From NCBI GenBank assembly GCA_029224185.1, contig CM055194.1:25175902-25239901 (forward strand): a stretch of DNA of 64,000 nucleotides, read 5' to 3'. The notes under the pieces are model-generated. The model saw nothing but the letters and a program-made list of their open reading frames with translations, searched no databases and had not been told where the DNA came from. The DNA is from Karalla daura. Lineage: Eukaryota > Chordata > Actinopteri > Chaetodontiformes > Leiognathidae. Positions 25,038 through 37,433 of this stretch are shown one piece after another (the stretch's first letter is position 1; each line of letters starts with the position of its first letter). The position numbers and the translations under genes were made by a program.

Positions 25038-26148
25038 CACAAGAGAAGTTTGGGCTACGTCTCCTGAGGAGCAGAGCTGTGTCTGCTTCAGAACAGATGT
25101 CTCTGAGCAGGCTGATCTCTGTCCTCTCCAGGGCCTCAGCCTCTCACTTCCACCGCTGAATGGTTGTGATTTTCAGTCTTTGTGTGCTCGTGAGTCTCGG
25201 CTCAGACGCGGGTTCACCTGTCGGAGGTGTGTTTGATCAGAGCAGCAGCAGACCAGCTTTTCTCTTCTCTTCTGCTCGACGTGTTGCATCTTTAGTGAAA
25301 CTGAGCCCTGACCTATATCATCAGTCGATATTAAACGATATTAAGAGCAACTTCGAAAAGTCAAAGCCTTGGGCAGTTCACTAAATTGTTTGACACACAA
25401 TAAATGTAGGACAGGCGGATAAAAAAACCTCACCAATAGTGTTTGAAAAGCTCAGAGGGGCTGTTCCTGCAGCCAGACACTGAGCAGCGACAGAATCATA
25501 CCTGAAAGGTTCCCGTCTCACTGCACACGCTCCAGGTATTATTGTCTTCATCCCTCAGCTTATTTACTGCTCTGCTAGCGCGTGGTCATGCTTTATTCAT
25601 CTGCTCAGGACACACCAGTTAGACTGAGAACAGGCCTGAGACCATGAATTATTGACAGACATGTTCGTTAAGCTGCAGATGACATATTTACATCCACTGA
25701 CATATTATGTCAGTCCGTGTCACGTGGAAGGAACAAAGAGGAATTCTTAACTACTTTCACATCACTTTTTCCACACGTCTGTGAATGTACGATTTTTCCA
25801 AACTCTGCACTCATCTGAAACGAAACAACTGTAAAGTGTCGTTAAATCCTGTTGTTGGAGGGAGCTTCTCAGGGCTGATGGCTCACATGCTTTGGTTTGG
25901 TTCTCCTGGTTCATCTGGTCAGACAACCAACAGCTACTCTCTCTACCTATCTCTAACTAACTCCAACTAACTCTCTCTGTTATAGACAGAAAGGAAGTGA
26001 AACGACTGATACTGTTGTGTATCAATATGCTGAATGTCACACATCACATTCACCACTCACAGCCATCTTCATCCAGAGGTTCAGGTTCAGTATCTGACCA
26101 GGGACACTGAGACATGTAGCTCACTGGGAACCGTCGAGTCCATGGATG

Positions 26149-26733
26149 ACCAGACCAGACCCGACCAGACCAGACCAGACCAGACCAGACCAGACCAGAC
26201 CAGACCAGAGCTGATCAGACCCGACCCGACCCGACCCGACCCGACCCGACCCGACCCGACCCGACCCGACCAGACCAGACCAGACCAGACCAGACCACAC
26301 CAGACCAGAGCTGATCACACCCAACCCGACCCGACCAGACCAGACCAGACCAGATCAGACCAGACCAGACCAGACCTGATCAGACCCGACCCGACCAGAC
26401 CAGACCAGACCAGAGTTCATCAGACCCGACTAGACCGGGCCGGACCAGACCGGACCAGACCGGACCAGACCGGACCAGACCGGACCGGACCGGACTGGAC
26501 CGGACCGGACTGGACCGGACTGGACCAGACCAGACCAGAGCCCATCAGACCAGACCAGACCAGACCAGAGGTGACCAGACAAGAGGTGATCAGACCAGAC
26601 CAGACCAGACCGGACCAGAGCTCTTCAGACCCGACCCGACCAGACCAGACCAGACCAGACCGGACCAGAGCTCTTCAGACCCGACCCGACCAGACCAGAC
26701 CAGACCAGACCAGACCAGACCAGACCAGACCAG
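26149..26733. repeat. Pentamer satellite GACCA/GACCC/GACCG, 585 bp
   Basis: Blocks of (CCAGA), (CCCGA) and (CCGGA) follow each other, broken by short GAGCTGATCA or GAGCTCTTCA linkers that recur before each CCCGA block. The 249-aa open frame over it is an artefact of a stop-free unit. Confidence 0.97.
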
Positions 26734-26871
26734 AACACATAGCAGACAGAGCTCTAGCTGATGATTCGCCCAGCTTAGCATAGAGACTAGAAGCAAAGCT
26801 CCTGTGCTGATGGAGCCTGCAGGTCACCTGATGGAGAGCTCATCTGCTGACACAGTGAAGCTTTGTGATGG

Positions 26872-26957
26872 GGATGTAGGATCCAGGATGTAGGATCCAG
26901 GATGTAGGATCCAGGATGTAGGATCCAGGATGTAGGATCCAGGATGTAGGATCCAGG
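26872..26957. repeat. 14-bp minisatellite, ~6 copies
   Basis: Unit GATGTAGGATCCAG, essentially identical copies, each with GGATCC. Confidence 0.96.
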
Positions 26958-27740
26958 CAGCTCAGACGCTGCTTCAGATGAACCCATCAGATGAAGGGAG
27001 GATGGCTGCTGTTACTGTAACGTTCTCCTTCACAGTGGAGACAGAGACTACGCTCGGTGTAGTTTGTTTGTATGTTGAATATATTTCCTCCTGCCTGCTG
27101 CTGTTTGTGTTTCGAGGTCATGAAGTTTTAGACCAGAGCAAAGGAAACATGAAGAACGTAAAGCTGAACATCTGTTCTCCTGCAGCCTGTCCTAGCTGCT
27201 CCATGTCAACACAAACACACAAACAAGGGTTTTTTTGGGAGGCTCCAGCTGCCGGGCCGCGTGGCTCCTCCCCTCTCATACCTTTGTTGAGATAAAACCA
27301 GTGCTGGAGGTATAGACTGTGTGAGAGTACAAGTCTGAAAGCTTTTGTCAACATGCCTTGAAAAATTGATGTGCACCTGTACAGCTGAGAGCGGCTGCAG
27401 CTGCTCACTAATGTATGGACGTCGCAGAGCTTTTACCTGTCAGGGTCAGAGTCGCCCTCGCCGTTATTTTTACCTCAGAGCTGCTGCGAAAGCTTCTCCT
27501 GGACCTGAGGGCGAGAAGACACAGCACCTGTGTCTGAGCGGAGCACCACACGCATGTCCTGGCATGTTTTAGTCATGAGCCGCTGCGTATCAGACGTCCT
27601 GTTGACTTAACCCTGGGCTGAGCCTCAGACCAGCCGCAGCTTATCACGATAACCTTTCTCTGCCTCTGGGCTCTCTCGCAGCTCTTTGCACATGGAAGAC
27701 ATTTGCTCTCTATTTAATTGTTTATTTTTCAATATTACCA

Positions 27741-27800
27741 GCACACACATGCACACGCACACGCGCACACACGCACACGCACATGCACACGCACGCACAT

Positions 27801-27841
<41 letters not shown>
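27741..27841. repeat. CA-rich compound microsatellite
   Basis: CACG and CATG interruptions on the left, pure CA on the right. Confidence 0.95.
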
Positions 27842-27842
<1 letters not shown>

Positions 27843-27958
27843 GCTGTTACTCTCTCCTCAGCTGATACTGATTCTAGCTGATTAACTCAGGTTGACCTTT
27901 TCCCCCTCCCAGCTGCTCCTGTCAGTCCAGCCTCATCTTCCTTCACTGCTTTATCCTG

Positions 27959-27959
27959 C

Positions 27960-28012
<53 letters not shown>
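27959..28012. repeat. (CA)26 microsatellite
   Basis: Uninterrupted CA. Confidence 0.97.
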
Positions 28013-28138
28013 CACCAGCCTGTCCAGAGCCAGGTCTCAGACTCTGTTGAAGCTACTACGTAATCTCAGGTTTGTAGTCTCCAGAGGTTTTGATTTACAG
28101 CTCTCTGTGTCTCACAATTACAGAGATCAATAGATCAG

Positions 28139-28441
28139 CCCTCCTCCTCCTCCTGCTCCTCCTCCTACCGCTCCTCTTCCTTCTCCTTCTTCTCTACCTC
28201 CTCCTTCCTCCCCCACTTCATCCTTTTCCTCTCTGCTCTATCTGTTCCTACTCCTCCACAGCTCCTCTTCCTCCTCCAGCTCCTCATCCTATCCTCCAAT
28301 CTTCCTCTTCATCCTATTCTTCCTCCTCTCACCCCTCCTCTTCCTCCTCTTCCCCATCCTCCTCCTACTGCTCCTCTTCTTCCTCCTCCTGTTCCTCTCT
28401 ACCTCTTTCTTCACCTCCTCCTACTCCTCCTCCTCCTCCTC
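28139..28441. repeat. Irregular CTCCTC-type pyrimidine tract, ~300 bp
   Basis: Degenerate CTCCTC/TTCCTC repeats with few purines. The apparent serine/leucine/proline-rich open frame is not a gene. Confidence 0.88.
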
Positions 28442-29066
28442 AGGGGAGCCTTATGGTCACTGGACTCTCCAGATGAGATTGAAATGGACGTTGTTGCTCA
28501 TTCATAAAAATCTGAGCAGCGTTGCTGCACACACTGAGCCGGCACTGATGCCTCAAACATCAAAACAACTTAGTTTGCTTTAGTTGCTGTTCTCTGTGCA
28601 TAGCAGTGGCTAATGAAATGTGATCATTATATAATTCCCATTTGTTCTCTCTCCACTTCCGCCTTTGAAGCCGTTTGCTGCAGCTGTGTTCGGGCCTGAT
28701 GTCTAACCACCAGCAGTGAGCCTGATGATGGCTGCTCTCAGTCTGGTCATCCCCAGAGCTCGTCTGCTAGACAGTGTCTAGTTGGGTTTTTAGTATTAAA
28801 TTGTAACTTTTTTTTAACATGCTAAGAATTTGGCCCGTTTCCTTCAAGGGGAGGGACTGACATTCTGTAATGGAGTGATTTTGCCTGCAGATGGTTATTG
28901 CCCCCCCCCCCAACATCAACACAGATGTTGTGATTGTGTTTCGGTGTCCAGCTGCTGGTTGTTGGACAGAGAGCTAAACGTTAGCGTGTGGGTGAGACAT
29001 GGTCCTGCAGCGTGCGCCCGCCCAGCCCCTGCTGGTCCTGTCCCAGCTCATCTCATCTGTTAGCCG

Positions 29067-29302
29067 CGGCTAACGAGGAGCTGAGGCTAACGAGGAGCTG
29101 AGGCTAATGAGGAGCTGAGGCTAGCGAGGAGCTGAGGCTAGCGAGGAGCTGAGGCTAACGAGGAGCTGAGGCTAGCGAGGAGCTGAGGCTAACGAGGAGC
29201 TGAGGCTAGCGAGGAGCTGAGGCTAACGAGGAGCTGAGGCTAACGAGGAGCTGAGGCTAGCGAGGAGCTGAGGCTAACGAGGAGCTGAGGCTAACGAGGA
29301 GC
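29067..29302. repeat. 17-bp minisatellite, ~14 copies
   Basis: Unit GAGGCTAACGAGGAGCT with a GCTAGCG variant scattered among the copies. Confidence 0.96.
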
Positions 29303-30172
29303 AGTGTCAAAACACGGCACTTGTCGAGGCAGCGAGGCCCGGCCCGGCTCACTCTGACCCTCTGGAGCGTTTCTAGAAACCAGACGGAGCCGCGTCGTCC
29401 CCGCGGCCTCCAGAGAAACCAGGAATTATTTCAACACGCGAAACATAAACATGAGAAACATTAAACTGAGGAAAGAATCTGTCCACAACAAGAGATGAAT
29501 CAAATCAAGACTTATTTGTTCTGCAATATATTTATACATATATACGTGTGTGTGTGTGTATGGCATATATTCCTTTTTTATCTCACTTCCTGTAGATACA
29601 GTATACACTTGTACTAATATTAGGGTCCCATTAGGGCCCAAAATGATTTTAAGTTATTTCATGAGGTTTTATATTTTATCGGTGCAGAAGTTCTTCTAGT
29701 CTGACTGAACAGTCTGAAGTATTGATGGAGAATAACTGAGGTTTACTTTAACATTCAGTTTATGAATTATTTCAATATTCTAATACTTCATATTTTGATA
29801 CTCCTTTAATACTCTTTCTCCTCCCCAGCTGATCTGAGGTCTGCTCTATGGTTGTGCTCTATGATTTAATGACAGCCTACGACTGTTCACTGAGTCTGTT
29901 TTTCATCCAGCCAGTATTCTTTGGGGTTTTTTTTGTTTTCAGAATGACATATGTTGAAATGCAGCCTCTATGTCTGTGGCTAATGTCTGAGCAGCTCATG
30001 GAGTCGTGCTCCCCTCCTTGGTGCTGGTAGCGGAGGCTGGAACCATGCTGAGCTGAGGAGAGTCCGGTGCTGGAGCAGCTCCTTCACACACTCAGTGGTT
30101 TGTTGTTCTGTTCTCCTCCAATCAGCTGAGAGCAGGAAACATTGGGTCGCACGCACAATGGTTATTATGTAG

Positions 30173-30218
30173 CACACGCACACACACACACACGCACACA
30201 CACACACACACACACACA
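30173..30218. repeat. (CA)n microsatellite
   Basis: CA with two CG interruptions. Confidence 0.95.
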
Positions 30219-30622
30219 GTCCTGGAGATGTTGAGTAAACTGTTCCGTAATTTATTATCTTGAAGGAAATTTGTTGAGGAGGGACGTGAACATGGGGCTG
30301 ATGCACTTATCCGGTTATCCACTGTATAACCAATTAAGTAACTGAGTTACAATGTTTTTTTCCACATGGAGCAGTGACATTTTTGTCCCAATTAAACCCT
30401 AATGCACTTTCTCCATTAAAGCTGTACCTCGGTCTGATCTGATTCAATGTGCTGTGATAAAATCTAAGTTGAAATTAAAAAGCTCTTCCTGTCTGATCCA
30501 TCCACACGCTGCCAGACGATAATGTGCAGCTCCATGAAAAAAACATGGGAGGCCTCAGCTCCCTCTGCCTCATACACTCACTGCCAGCCTCAACTTCTGC
30601 AGTTGGGCTGCATGGAGAGCTG

Positions 30623-30633
30623 AGTGTGTGTGT

Positions 30634-30718
<85 letters not shown>

Positions 30719-30736
30719 TGTGTGTGTGTGTGTGTG
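30623..30736. repeat. (TG)n microsatellite, 114 nt
   Basis: TG with two short interruptions. Confidence 0.97.
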
Positions 30737-31600
30737 CTGCTTCCAGCTCAGTGGACGTGCAGGCGGTGGCTCTGCCTCTACAGGAAGCAGCTACAGCAGA
30801 ACTCCTCTCCCTCAGTTGGGTTTTGAAGATGATCTCCATCACATTGGTTGAAACCTTGTCCTCGTTGTCCTCCAGACTGCTGGACACTCGTTCTTCATCT
30901 CTGCCCGGTCAAAGCTTCACTGAGGAGGAGGAAGAGGTTGTGACTCTGTGACACAGACTTTACAGTTCATGTGTTCATTATTAAGTGCGTACACGTGTTC
31001 TTTTGACGGTGATGCAACATTAATAGAGGATGTGTTAACGCAGTTCCTGGAACTCGAGCCCTGACTCACAGCTGGCTCTGGTTCATTTATCGCTGGTTGT
31101 GTCGGTTCGACCAGAAAGCTTCTGAGAGGTTCTGAAACAGCATCACGTTCTCATTCATGTATACGTTTAAGTGAAGTTGCCAGGTAAGCATTAAAGGAGC
31201 CTGATCAGGGCATTGACACAGTTAGTTTAGTAACACATAGTTTAGCGATAAATAAGCCTCTTAGCCACCTCTGATCAAACTGTGCCATACTGTGGCTTCC
31301 AGGTTAACCCCAGAGAGCGAGGAGAGACACATTCAGACCTGGAAGGTGAATCCAGAGTTATTTTCCATTAAATGTGTGTGCCATTTTAGCATCGAGGTGG
31401 AAACTCTTCTCTTATTTACATGAAGACATGACACGATTACACACAACAAGCAGAGATGTTTTGGGTCCAGAGGAACGTGCTGCAGACATCAGGGTCCAGC
31501 TCATATTTACTCCTCAAACACCTTCCATGCAGAATCCAAACTCTGATTTGCTCTGGAAGGTGAAAGAGGAAGTTGTAGTCACCTGAGGGCTCTGTCAGCT

Positions 31601-31648
31601 CAGTGTGTGTGTGCGTGTGTGTGTGTGTGTGTGTATGTGTGTGTGTGT
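31601..31648. repeat. (TG)n microsatellite
   Basis: TG with CG and TATG breaks. Confidence 0.95.
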
Positions 31649-32594
31649 CTCTCCACACTGATGTCCAAACGGTCCCTGGTGCTGTGTCAGCACAGTTCAT
31701 CCTCTCTTAAGGTGGAATGAATCTGCATCAGTCAGGACCCAGAGTAATGAGACACCGACCCTCAGATGATGCTGTGTGCATTTTACACACTTTTCATTCT
31801 TTGCTTTTTGGTGACTGTGTTCGTGCATGCGGCATAAATTTAGTCCAGATTGAGTTTTTTTACTGTATCTTCTCATTTCCAGCTCAGCTCCTACAGTAAA
31901 GTCTAAAAATACACTGTAAACAAACAGTTGTTTCACTGGGGACGTTGGGTGCAGAAAAGCTCTAGTTGTGTTTCTGTTTCAGTTTTTCACAAAATGAAAA
32001 CAATGTTTGTGAAAGTCCAGCTGCTGCTTGCAGGTGTTTCCATTGACGGCTGTTTGGTATATTAGCCACATATGTACACTAAGTCTAATCCAGTGACATC
32101 TCATAGTTTTTGTAAAATAAAACAATGGGATGGAAGATGGAAGTGCAAGACATTTTGCATTTCCATTGTTATATTAGATATTTTAATGTCTGTGCCATCT
32201 GATCTAAACACTCAGCATCCTGGACACACACACACACAAATTAGAGCTTCACAGTATAAGGGAAGCATACAATAGGCAATGATAAGTTCATGTACTGAGA
32301 TTCCAACTTGTGATATATGAACAAATAGCTCATCATCACTGTGGGCCAGAATGGATGTAATGGAGCAGTGGAAAAGTGTTTGAAGTGTCTCAGTGTTTTG
32401 TTAGAAGTTTCAGTTAGCAGCGGTTGCTGACTAGCTGGAGGCTGACCAACAGATCACTAGTGTTGAACGCTGCTGCTATCAGTGTTAAGTCCCAGACACA
32501 CTGAGCAGCATCCGCCCACTGATGGCTCCGCCCACTGACCAGCTGATCTGGTCCTCAATGCTTGTTAGTCACTCCACACAGAAACAAGTCCACT

Positions 32595-32890
32595 GTGTTT
32601 CCACTGTGGGAGTTCCTGATAAAAACTGGGGGCAGGAGCTTTACAGGAACTGCGTCCCTGTCCAAGGTCCTGTCTCCACTGCAGGATCTAGTCAGCATAG
32701 AGTAGACCTTAAGTCCCACCCGTTAGTTTCACGAGGCAGATCTAAGTACCTACCCTGGACCAGGGACTCGGTTAGGCTCCGTAAAAGTTCCCCTAAACGT
32801 CCCCGTGAGGGAGGTTCCTGCAATGGAGACATGCACCAGAGACAACAGCCCCGGCCCCGCAAAGCTAAAGTTCCTGCAGTGGAACTGTGT
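32595..32890. mobile_element. Candidate foldback (MITE-like) element
   Basis: TTTCCACTG near 32599 and TCTCCACTGCAGGA at 32673 on the + strand are matched by inverted relatives around 32812-32826 and 32869-32890 (TTCCTGCAGTGGAA). The pairs are nested about a CCCTGGACCAGGG palindrome near 32759. This suggests an old non-autonomous element, possibly extending to the GC-rich flanks at 32505 and 32945. No transposase is present. The family is not identified. Confidence 0.4.
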
Positions 32891-33068
32891 CTAAAATCTA
32901 ACCTGAACACTGATTGGCTCACGAGTGGGGAGGGGGCGGGCCAAGGAGGCAGCACCGAGGGCTGTCATTGGTTCAGCCAAATGTCAGTGTAAAATTTACA
33001 GATAGCTTCAGAGGCAGGTTGTGCCAGCCCAAAATATACCACCGGGCATGGCCTCGTATGCCTTAGAG

Positions 33069-33318
33069 CACACACACATCACACACGCACACACACACAC
33101 ACACACACACAGACACACACAGACACACACACTCTCACTCACATGCAGCCCAAGGATTGATGAGGCCGTATTTCACCTCCTGGAGCAGGAGAGGTCACAA
33201 GTTCATGAAATCCTCATTACAGGATGAATGTGTGTGTGTGTGTGCGCGCGTGCGCGTGCGCGCGCGTGTGCATGTGCGTGTGTGTGTGTATGTGTGTGTG
33301 TGTGTGTGCGCGCGCGCC
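33069..33318. repeat. Second inverted CA-rich / GT-rich pair
   Basis: CA-rich 33069-33131, about 100 bp unique, then a GT tract with GCGCGC blocks at 33229-33318. A pure (GT) tract follows at 33368-33404. Confidence 0.93.
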
Positions 33319-33365
33319 TGTGTGAGTGTTGTGCTGCAGGAGGTGAGGGAAACAATTAGTTTCTG

Positions 33366-33406
<41 letters not shown>

Positions 33407-33738
33407 ACAGAACACACATTTCCGTGTTTGCTGAAGCCGCCTGCAGGATGGCTGCGACGGCTCCACTCTCAGGGAGAGTTTCTCTCTCTCCCTCCGTTCT
33501 TTTTTTTAACTCAGTAGCCCAGAAAATAAATTTTGCCGTTGCATCAGTGAGTAATACGCCCTACTTTATACGATGCTGTTACATCATGCTAGAAATATTA
33601 CATACCTTCTCTGTGAAACTCTGCCTTTTTGGCGGGGATTACATAACCAATGAATTCAGAAACATTGACTTAATGTTGAGTTGCGTTGTCTCGGGGTCGA
33701 CTTGGTGGTAAAACTAAAGAGCCTGCATGCACTGAACT

Positions 33739-33739
<1 letters not shown>

Positions 33740-33781
<42 letters not shown>
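33740..33781. repeat. (CA)21 microsatellite
   Basis: Uninterrupted CA. Confidence 0.97.
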
Positions 33782-33784
<3 letters not shown>

Positions 33785-34069
33785 CATGCTGCATCCTCAG
33801 CAGCTCTGGAGCTTCTGTCACAGGCTGGAAGTGCTGCAGGAGAAAGACTTTACAGGCCTCTGGTGCTGCAGAGTGTGTTTGACATTTTGCGACTCAGACG
33901 GAGGTTTGTGACTGAAGCTCTGACCTTTGTTGAATTGTTGTTGTTGCTCCTTGAGCCAAGTGGAAAATAAAAGTGATCTTTCAGAGATTCTGATAAAATA
34001 CAACCCCTACTGGCAGGTGTTTCCACTGAAGGATGTTTTGTGTATATGAAGTCATTCTAGATGAAGTGT

Positions 34070-34606
34070 GTTCCTGCTCCATCCCATAATAACCCTGGTA
34101 CCATCCCATAATAACCCTGGTTCTATGTGTTCCTGCTCCATCCCATAATAACCCTGGTTCTATATGGTCCTGCTCCATCCCTTAATAACCCTGGTTCTAT
34201 GTGGTCCTGCTGCATCCCATAATAACCCTGGTACCATGTGGTCCTGCTCCATCCCATAATAACCCTGGTACCATGTGGTCCTGCTCCATCCCATAATAAC
34301 CCTGGTACCATGTGGTCCTGCTCCATCCCATAATAACCCTGGTACCATGTGGTCCTGCTCCATCCCATAATAACCCTGGTACCATGAGGTCCTGCTCCAT
34401 CCCATAATAACCCTGGTACCATGTGGTCCTGCTCCATCCCATAATAACCCTGGTACCATGTGGTCCTGGTCCATCCCATAATAACCCTGGTACCATGTGG
34501 TCCTGCTCCATCCCATAATAACCCTGGTGCCATCCCATAATTACCCTGGTACCATGTGGTCCTGCTCCATCCCATAATAACCCTGGTACCATGTGGTCCT
34601 GGTCCT
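34070..34606. repeat. 37-bp minisatellite, about 14 copies
   Basis: Unit runs CCTGCTCCATCCCATAATAA followed by CCCTGGTACCATGTGGT. The left copies are more diverged (TTCTATGTG variants) and the right copies are nearly identical. Open minus-strand frames of up to 173 aa are produced because 37 is not a multiple of three and the unit lacks stops in all three phases. Confidence 0.95.
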
Positions 34607-34756
34607 CGACTCTGAGGAAGATGGACGTCCAGAACATAGTTTTCTTAGATCTTTGAATCAGATGTAGAAACAGTTGAGTCTCCTCCTCTGTCCATCTGGT
34701 CTGAAGGGAACTGGTCATGTGACCCCTACGTCAGGTCACGTGACCTGGAGATGTGG
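34607..34756 (-). pseudogene. Second copy of the Myb/SANT-like fragment, inverted
   Basis: Reads on the minus strand with the same ATG (34718-34716) and the same RWTEEETQLF segment as the copy at 12.1 kb, with at most a few differences over ~150 bp. It abuts the 37-bp minisatellite at its left side, and the open frame runs on into that repeat without meaning. The high identity implies a recent duplication or gene conversion. Confidence 0.45.
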
Positions 34757-35063
34757 ACATGGACATAAAGGACACGCTCAGAGGAACTGTCTGGTAGTTT
34801 AGTGTTTCCATCGCTGGATCTTTTCAGTTCCTGTTCACTGTGTTCAGGTGAAAGATGTTAATTGTGCTTCAGTGTTTTTGTCTCTTTGCTTCAAACATTT
34901 AAAGCCACAGAACAAAAAATCACAGCGGAGATGTTTTACAGAGAAACTACTCAGAGAATTGGCTTCAGATTTTGTAGAAATGTTGACTTTTTTTTATTTC
35001 TGCTTCAACCCTCTTGTGGGTTTTTATTTTTCCACAGAAATCTTAAATCTAAAGTCTTCTCAT

Positions 35064-35089
35064 ACACACACACACACACACACACACAC
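35064..35089. repeat. (CA)13 microsatellite
   Basis: Uninterrupted CA. Confidence 0.95.
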
Positions 35090-36070
35090 GTTCCACTGTT
35101 TGATTTGCTATTCTTCTGCTCGTCTGACTCTCCAGTGTAAAGTCTCAACATGCTCTTGGTGAATAGTCTGCAGATCTAGACGTGACCGTCCGGCTGCTCA
35201 GACTCATGCAGACACACAGAAACCAGCACACGTCGTGTCTCCAGCCTCATGCAGCTCCCCGTTAGGATCTGAACAGAATCTCAAAATTAAAAGCAAAATA
35301 GCGTCTGCTGTGGTACAGTGGAGTGTGAGGAAGGCTGTCGTCTTATTTCATCTCTGTTTAACTTTCCACTTTCCTCACTTGCTTCACTCCTGCTTGGATT
35401 TTGATGCCAGAACGTTTTTTTTATATTTCCCAGTCGAACCTGAAAGTTTCTCAGGAGATCAAGAAAGTATTAGGATATTTTTTTCACCGTGTTTTCCTTT
35501 TTCTAAATGTTCTTCTTTTTGCTCATGGCCACTCAGGGACTCCGCAGAAGAGCACTTAAAGACGGGTGCAGTTGTGACAGCTGCTCCTGTAAATGCACTC
35601 GGCCAATGGAGCAGAAAGAATAAATTAGGACGTAATAATACGTATTAATTAAATAACAGCAGCTCGACTGTACTCGCAAGCAAGACCACAACAGCCATAA
35701 AACCAGCGCAACCAGGACAGGCTTTCACAGTTTGATGGGGCCCAGTGAGAGGCGTAGAGGGAGCGTTGCTCAGTTATTCTCTGGTTAAGACGACGATCAT
35801 TTGAAGGAGCGAGAAGAAAAAGGAATCAGATACAGCGAGGCGAGATAGGCTCCCAAAGTGTGTATAAGACGCTTTATCTGCAAACGGAGAGATAGTTGGA
35901 AACAGCTAGAGGTCTCGCCACGGCCCACGGAGACATTGTTTAATCATATTTTAATGTGTCTTATCTGGGACTATTTTAGGAGGAGGAGTGATACGCGCAG
36001 CGGCGCGGCCGCTCCCTTAATGTGACTGTTGTGGCTGATTGTGCCGAGACGAGGCGAGCGATTAGCGGGC

Positions 36071-36846
36071 GGCTGGATGCTGGCTGGATGCTGGCTGGAT
36101 GCTGGCTGGATGCTGGCTGGAAGCTGGCTGGATGCTGGCTGGATGCTGGCTGGATGCTGGCTGGAAGCTGGCTGGAAGCTGGCTGGATGCTGGCTGGATG
36201 CTGACTGGATGCTGGCTGGATGCTGGCTGGAAGCTGGCTGGATGCTGGCTGGATGCTGGCTGGATGCTGGCTGGAAGCTGGCTGGATGCTGGCTGGATGC
36301 TGGCTGGATGCTGGCTGGAAGCTGGCTGGATGCTGGCTGGATGCTGGCTGGATGCTGGCTGGAAGCTGGCTGGATGCTGGCTGGATGCTGGCTGGATGCT
36401 GGCTGGAAGCTGGCTGGATGCTGGCTGGATGCTGGCTGGAAGCTGGCTGGATGCTGGCTGGATGCTGGCTGGATGCTGGCTGGAAGCTGGCTGGATGCTG
36501 GCTGGATGCTGGCTGGAAGCTGGCTGGATGCTGGCTGGATGCTGGCTGGATGCTGGCTGGAAGCTGGCTGGATGCTGGCTGGATGCTGGCTGGAAGCTGG
36601 CTGGATGCTGGCTGGATGCTGGCTGGAAGCTGGCTGGATGCTGGCTGGATGCTGGCTGGATGCTGGCTGGAAGCTGGCTGGATGCTGGCTGGATGCTGGC
36701 TGGATGCTGGCTGGAAGCTGGCTGGATGCTGGCTGGATGCTGGCTGGAAGCTGGCTGGATGCTGGCTGGATGCTGGCTGGATGCTGGCTGGATGCTGGCT
36801 GGAAGCTGGCTGGATGCTGGCTGGATGCTGGCTGGAAGCTGGCTGG
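36071..36846. repeat. 11-bp minisatellite, ~70 copies
   Basis: Units GGCTGGATGCT and GGCTGGAAGCT are arranged as runs of two or three of the first followed by one of the second. One unit starts GACTGG (near 36200). No frame on either strand contains a stop, giving artefact frames up to 320 aa (WLDAGWMLAGC and PASIQPASSQH repeats). Confidence 0.98.
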
Positions 36847-37234
36847 GGGTCTGTCCCCAGATGTGGACAGATGTGGACAGACTGCAGAGCAGCAGCAGCA
36901 CAGTGTGAATAAGGAGGAGAGAAAGTTGAGTGGAACATATCGAGGTCTGAGATGAGTCTGAAAAGATGCAGAACTTCTCCGTCTTTAGGGGTTTTCCTCC
37001 AGCTCGCTTAAAAAAAATCCCCCCACCCTCGTGGTTTGAAATGCAAAGTTAACAGTTTCCCTCAGACCCCCGAGGCCTGTATAGTCTCTCCTAATCTTTT
37101 TTAATGTGTCAAAAGGCTTTCTTGAGACTCTCTGTGAAATTTCACACTTAAGTTGTTTGCAAAGTCAGTCTGAATTACGGTGCCGAGTGAGGGTTAACTC
37201 TCCTGAAGGCGTCGGGCAAAACTTTTTGAAAACT

Positions 37235-37398
37235 GTGTGTTTTTGTTTGTTTGTCTGTGTGTGTCTGTGTGTGTGTGTGTGTGTGTTTATGTGTGTGCGT
37301 GCGTGTGTGTGTGTGTGTATGTGTGCATGTGTGCGTGCGTGTGTGTGTGCGTGTGTGTGTGTGTGTGTGTGTGCGTGTGTGTGTGTGTGTGTGTGTGC

Positions 37399-37432
<34 letters not shown>
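37235..37432. repeat. GT-rich compound microsatellite, ~200 bp
   Basis: GT with GCGT, CTGT and ATGT interruptions throughout. Confidence 0.96.

Positions 37433-37433
<1 letters not shown>

Noticed and set aside
26034..26783. 249-aa open frame
   Set aside because: It follows the GACCA/GACCC pentamer satellite (RPDQT repeats) and nothing else.
28090..28476. 128-aa leucine/serine/proline-rich frame
   Set aside because: A degenerate pyrimidine tract, open by composition only.
34070..34606. CRISPR-like regular array
   Set aside because: Head-to-tail 37-bp units without unique spacers in a vertebrate intron, therefore a minisatellite.
35976..36955. Open frames of 269-320 aa on both strands
   Set aside because: All are translations of an 11-bp tandem repeat with no stop in any frame. 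No splice sites, homology or codon bias.
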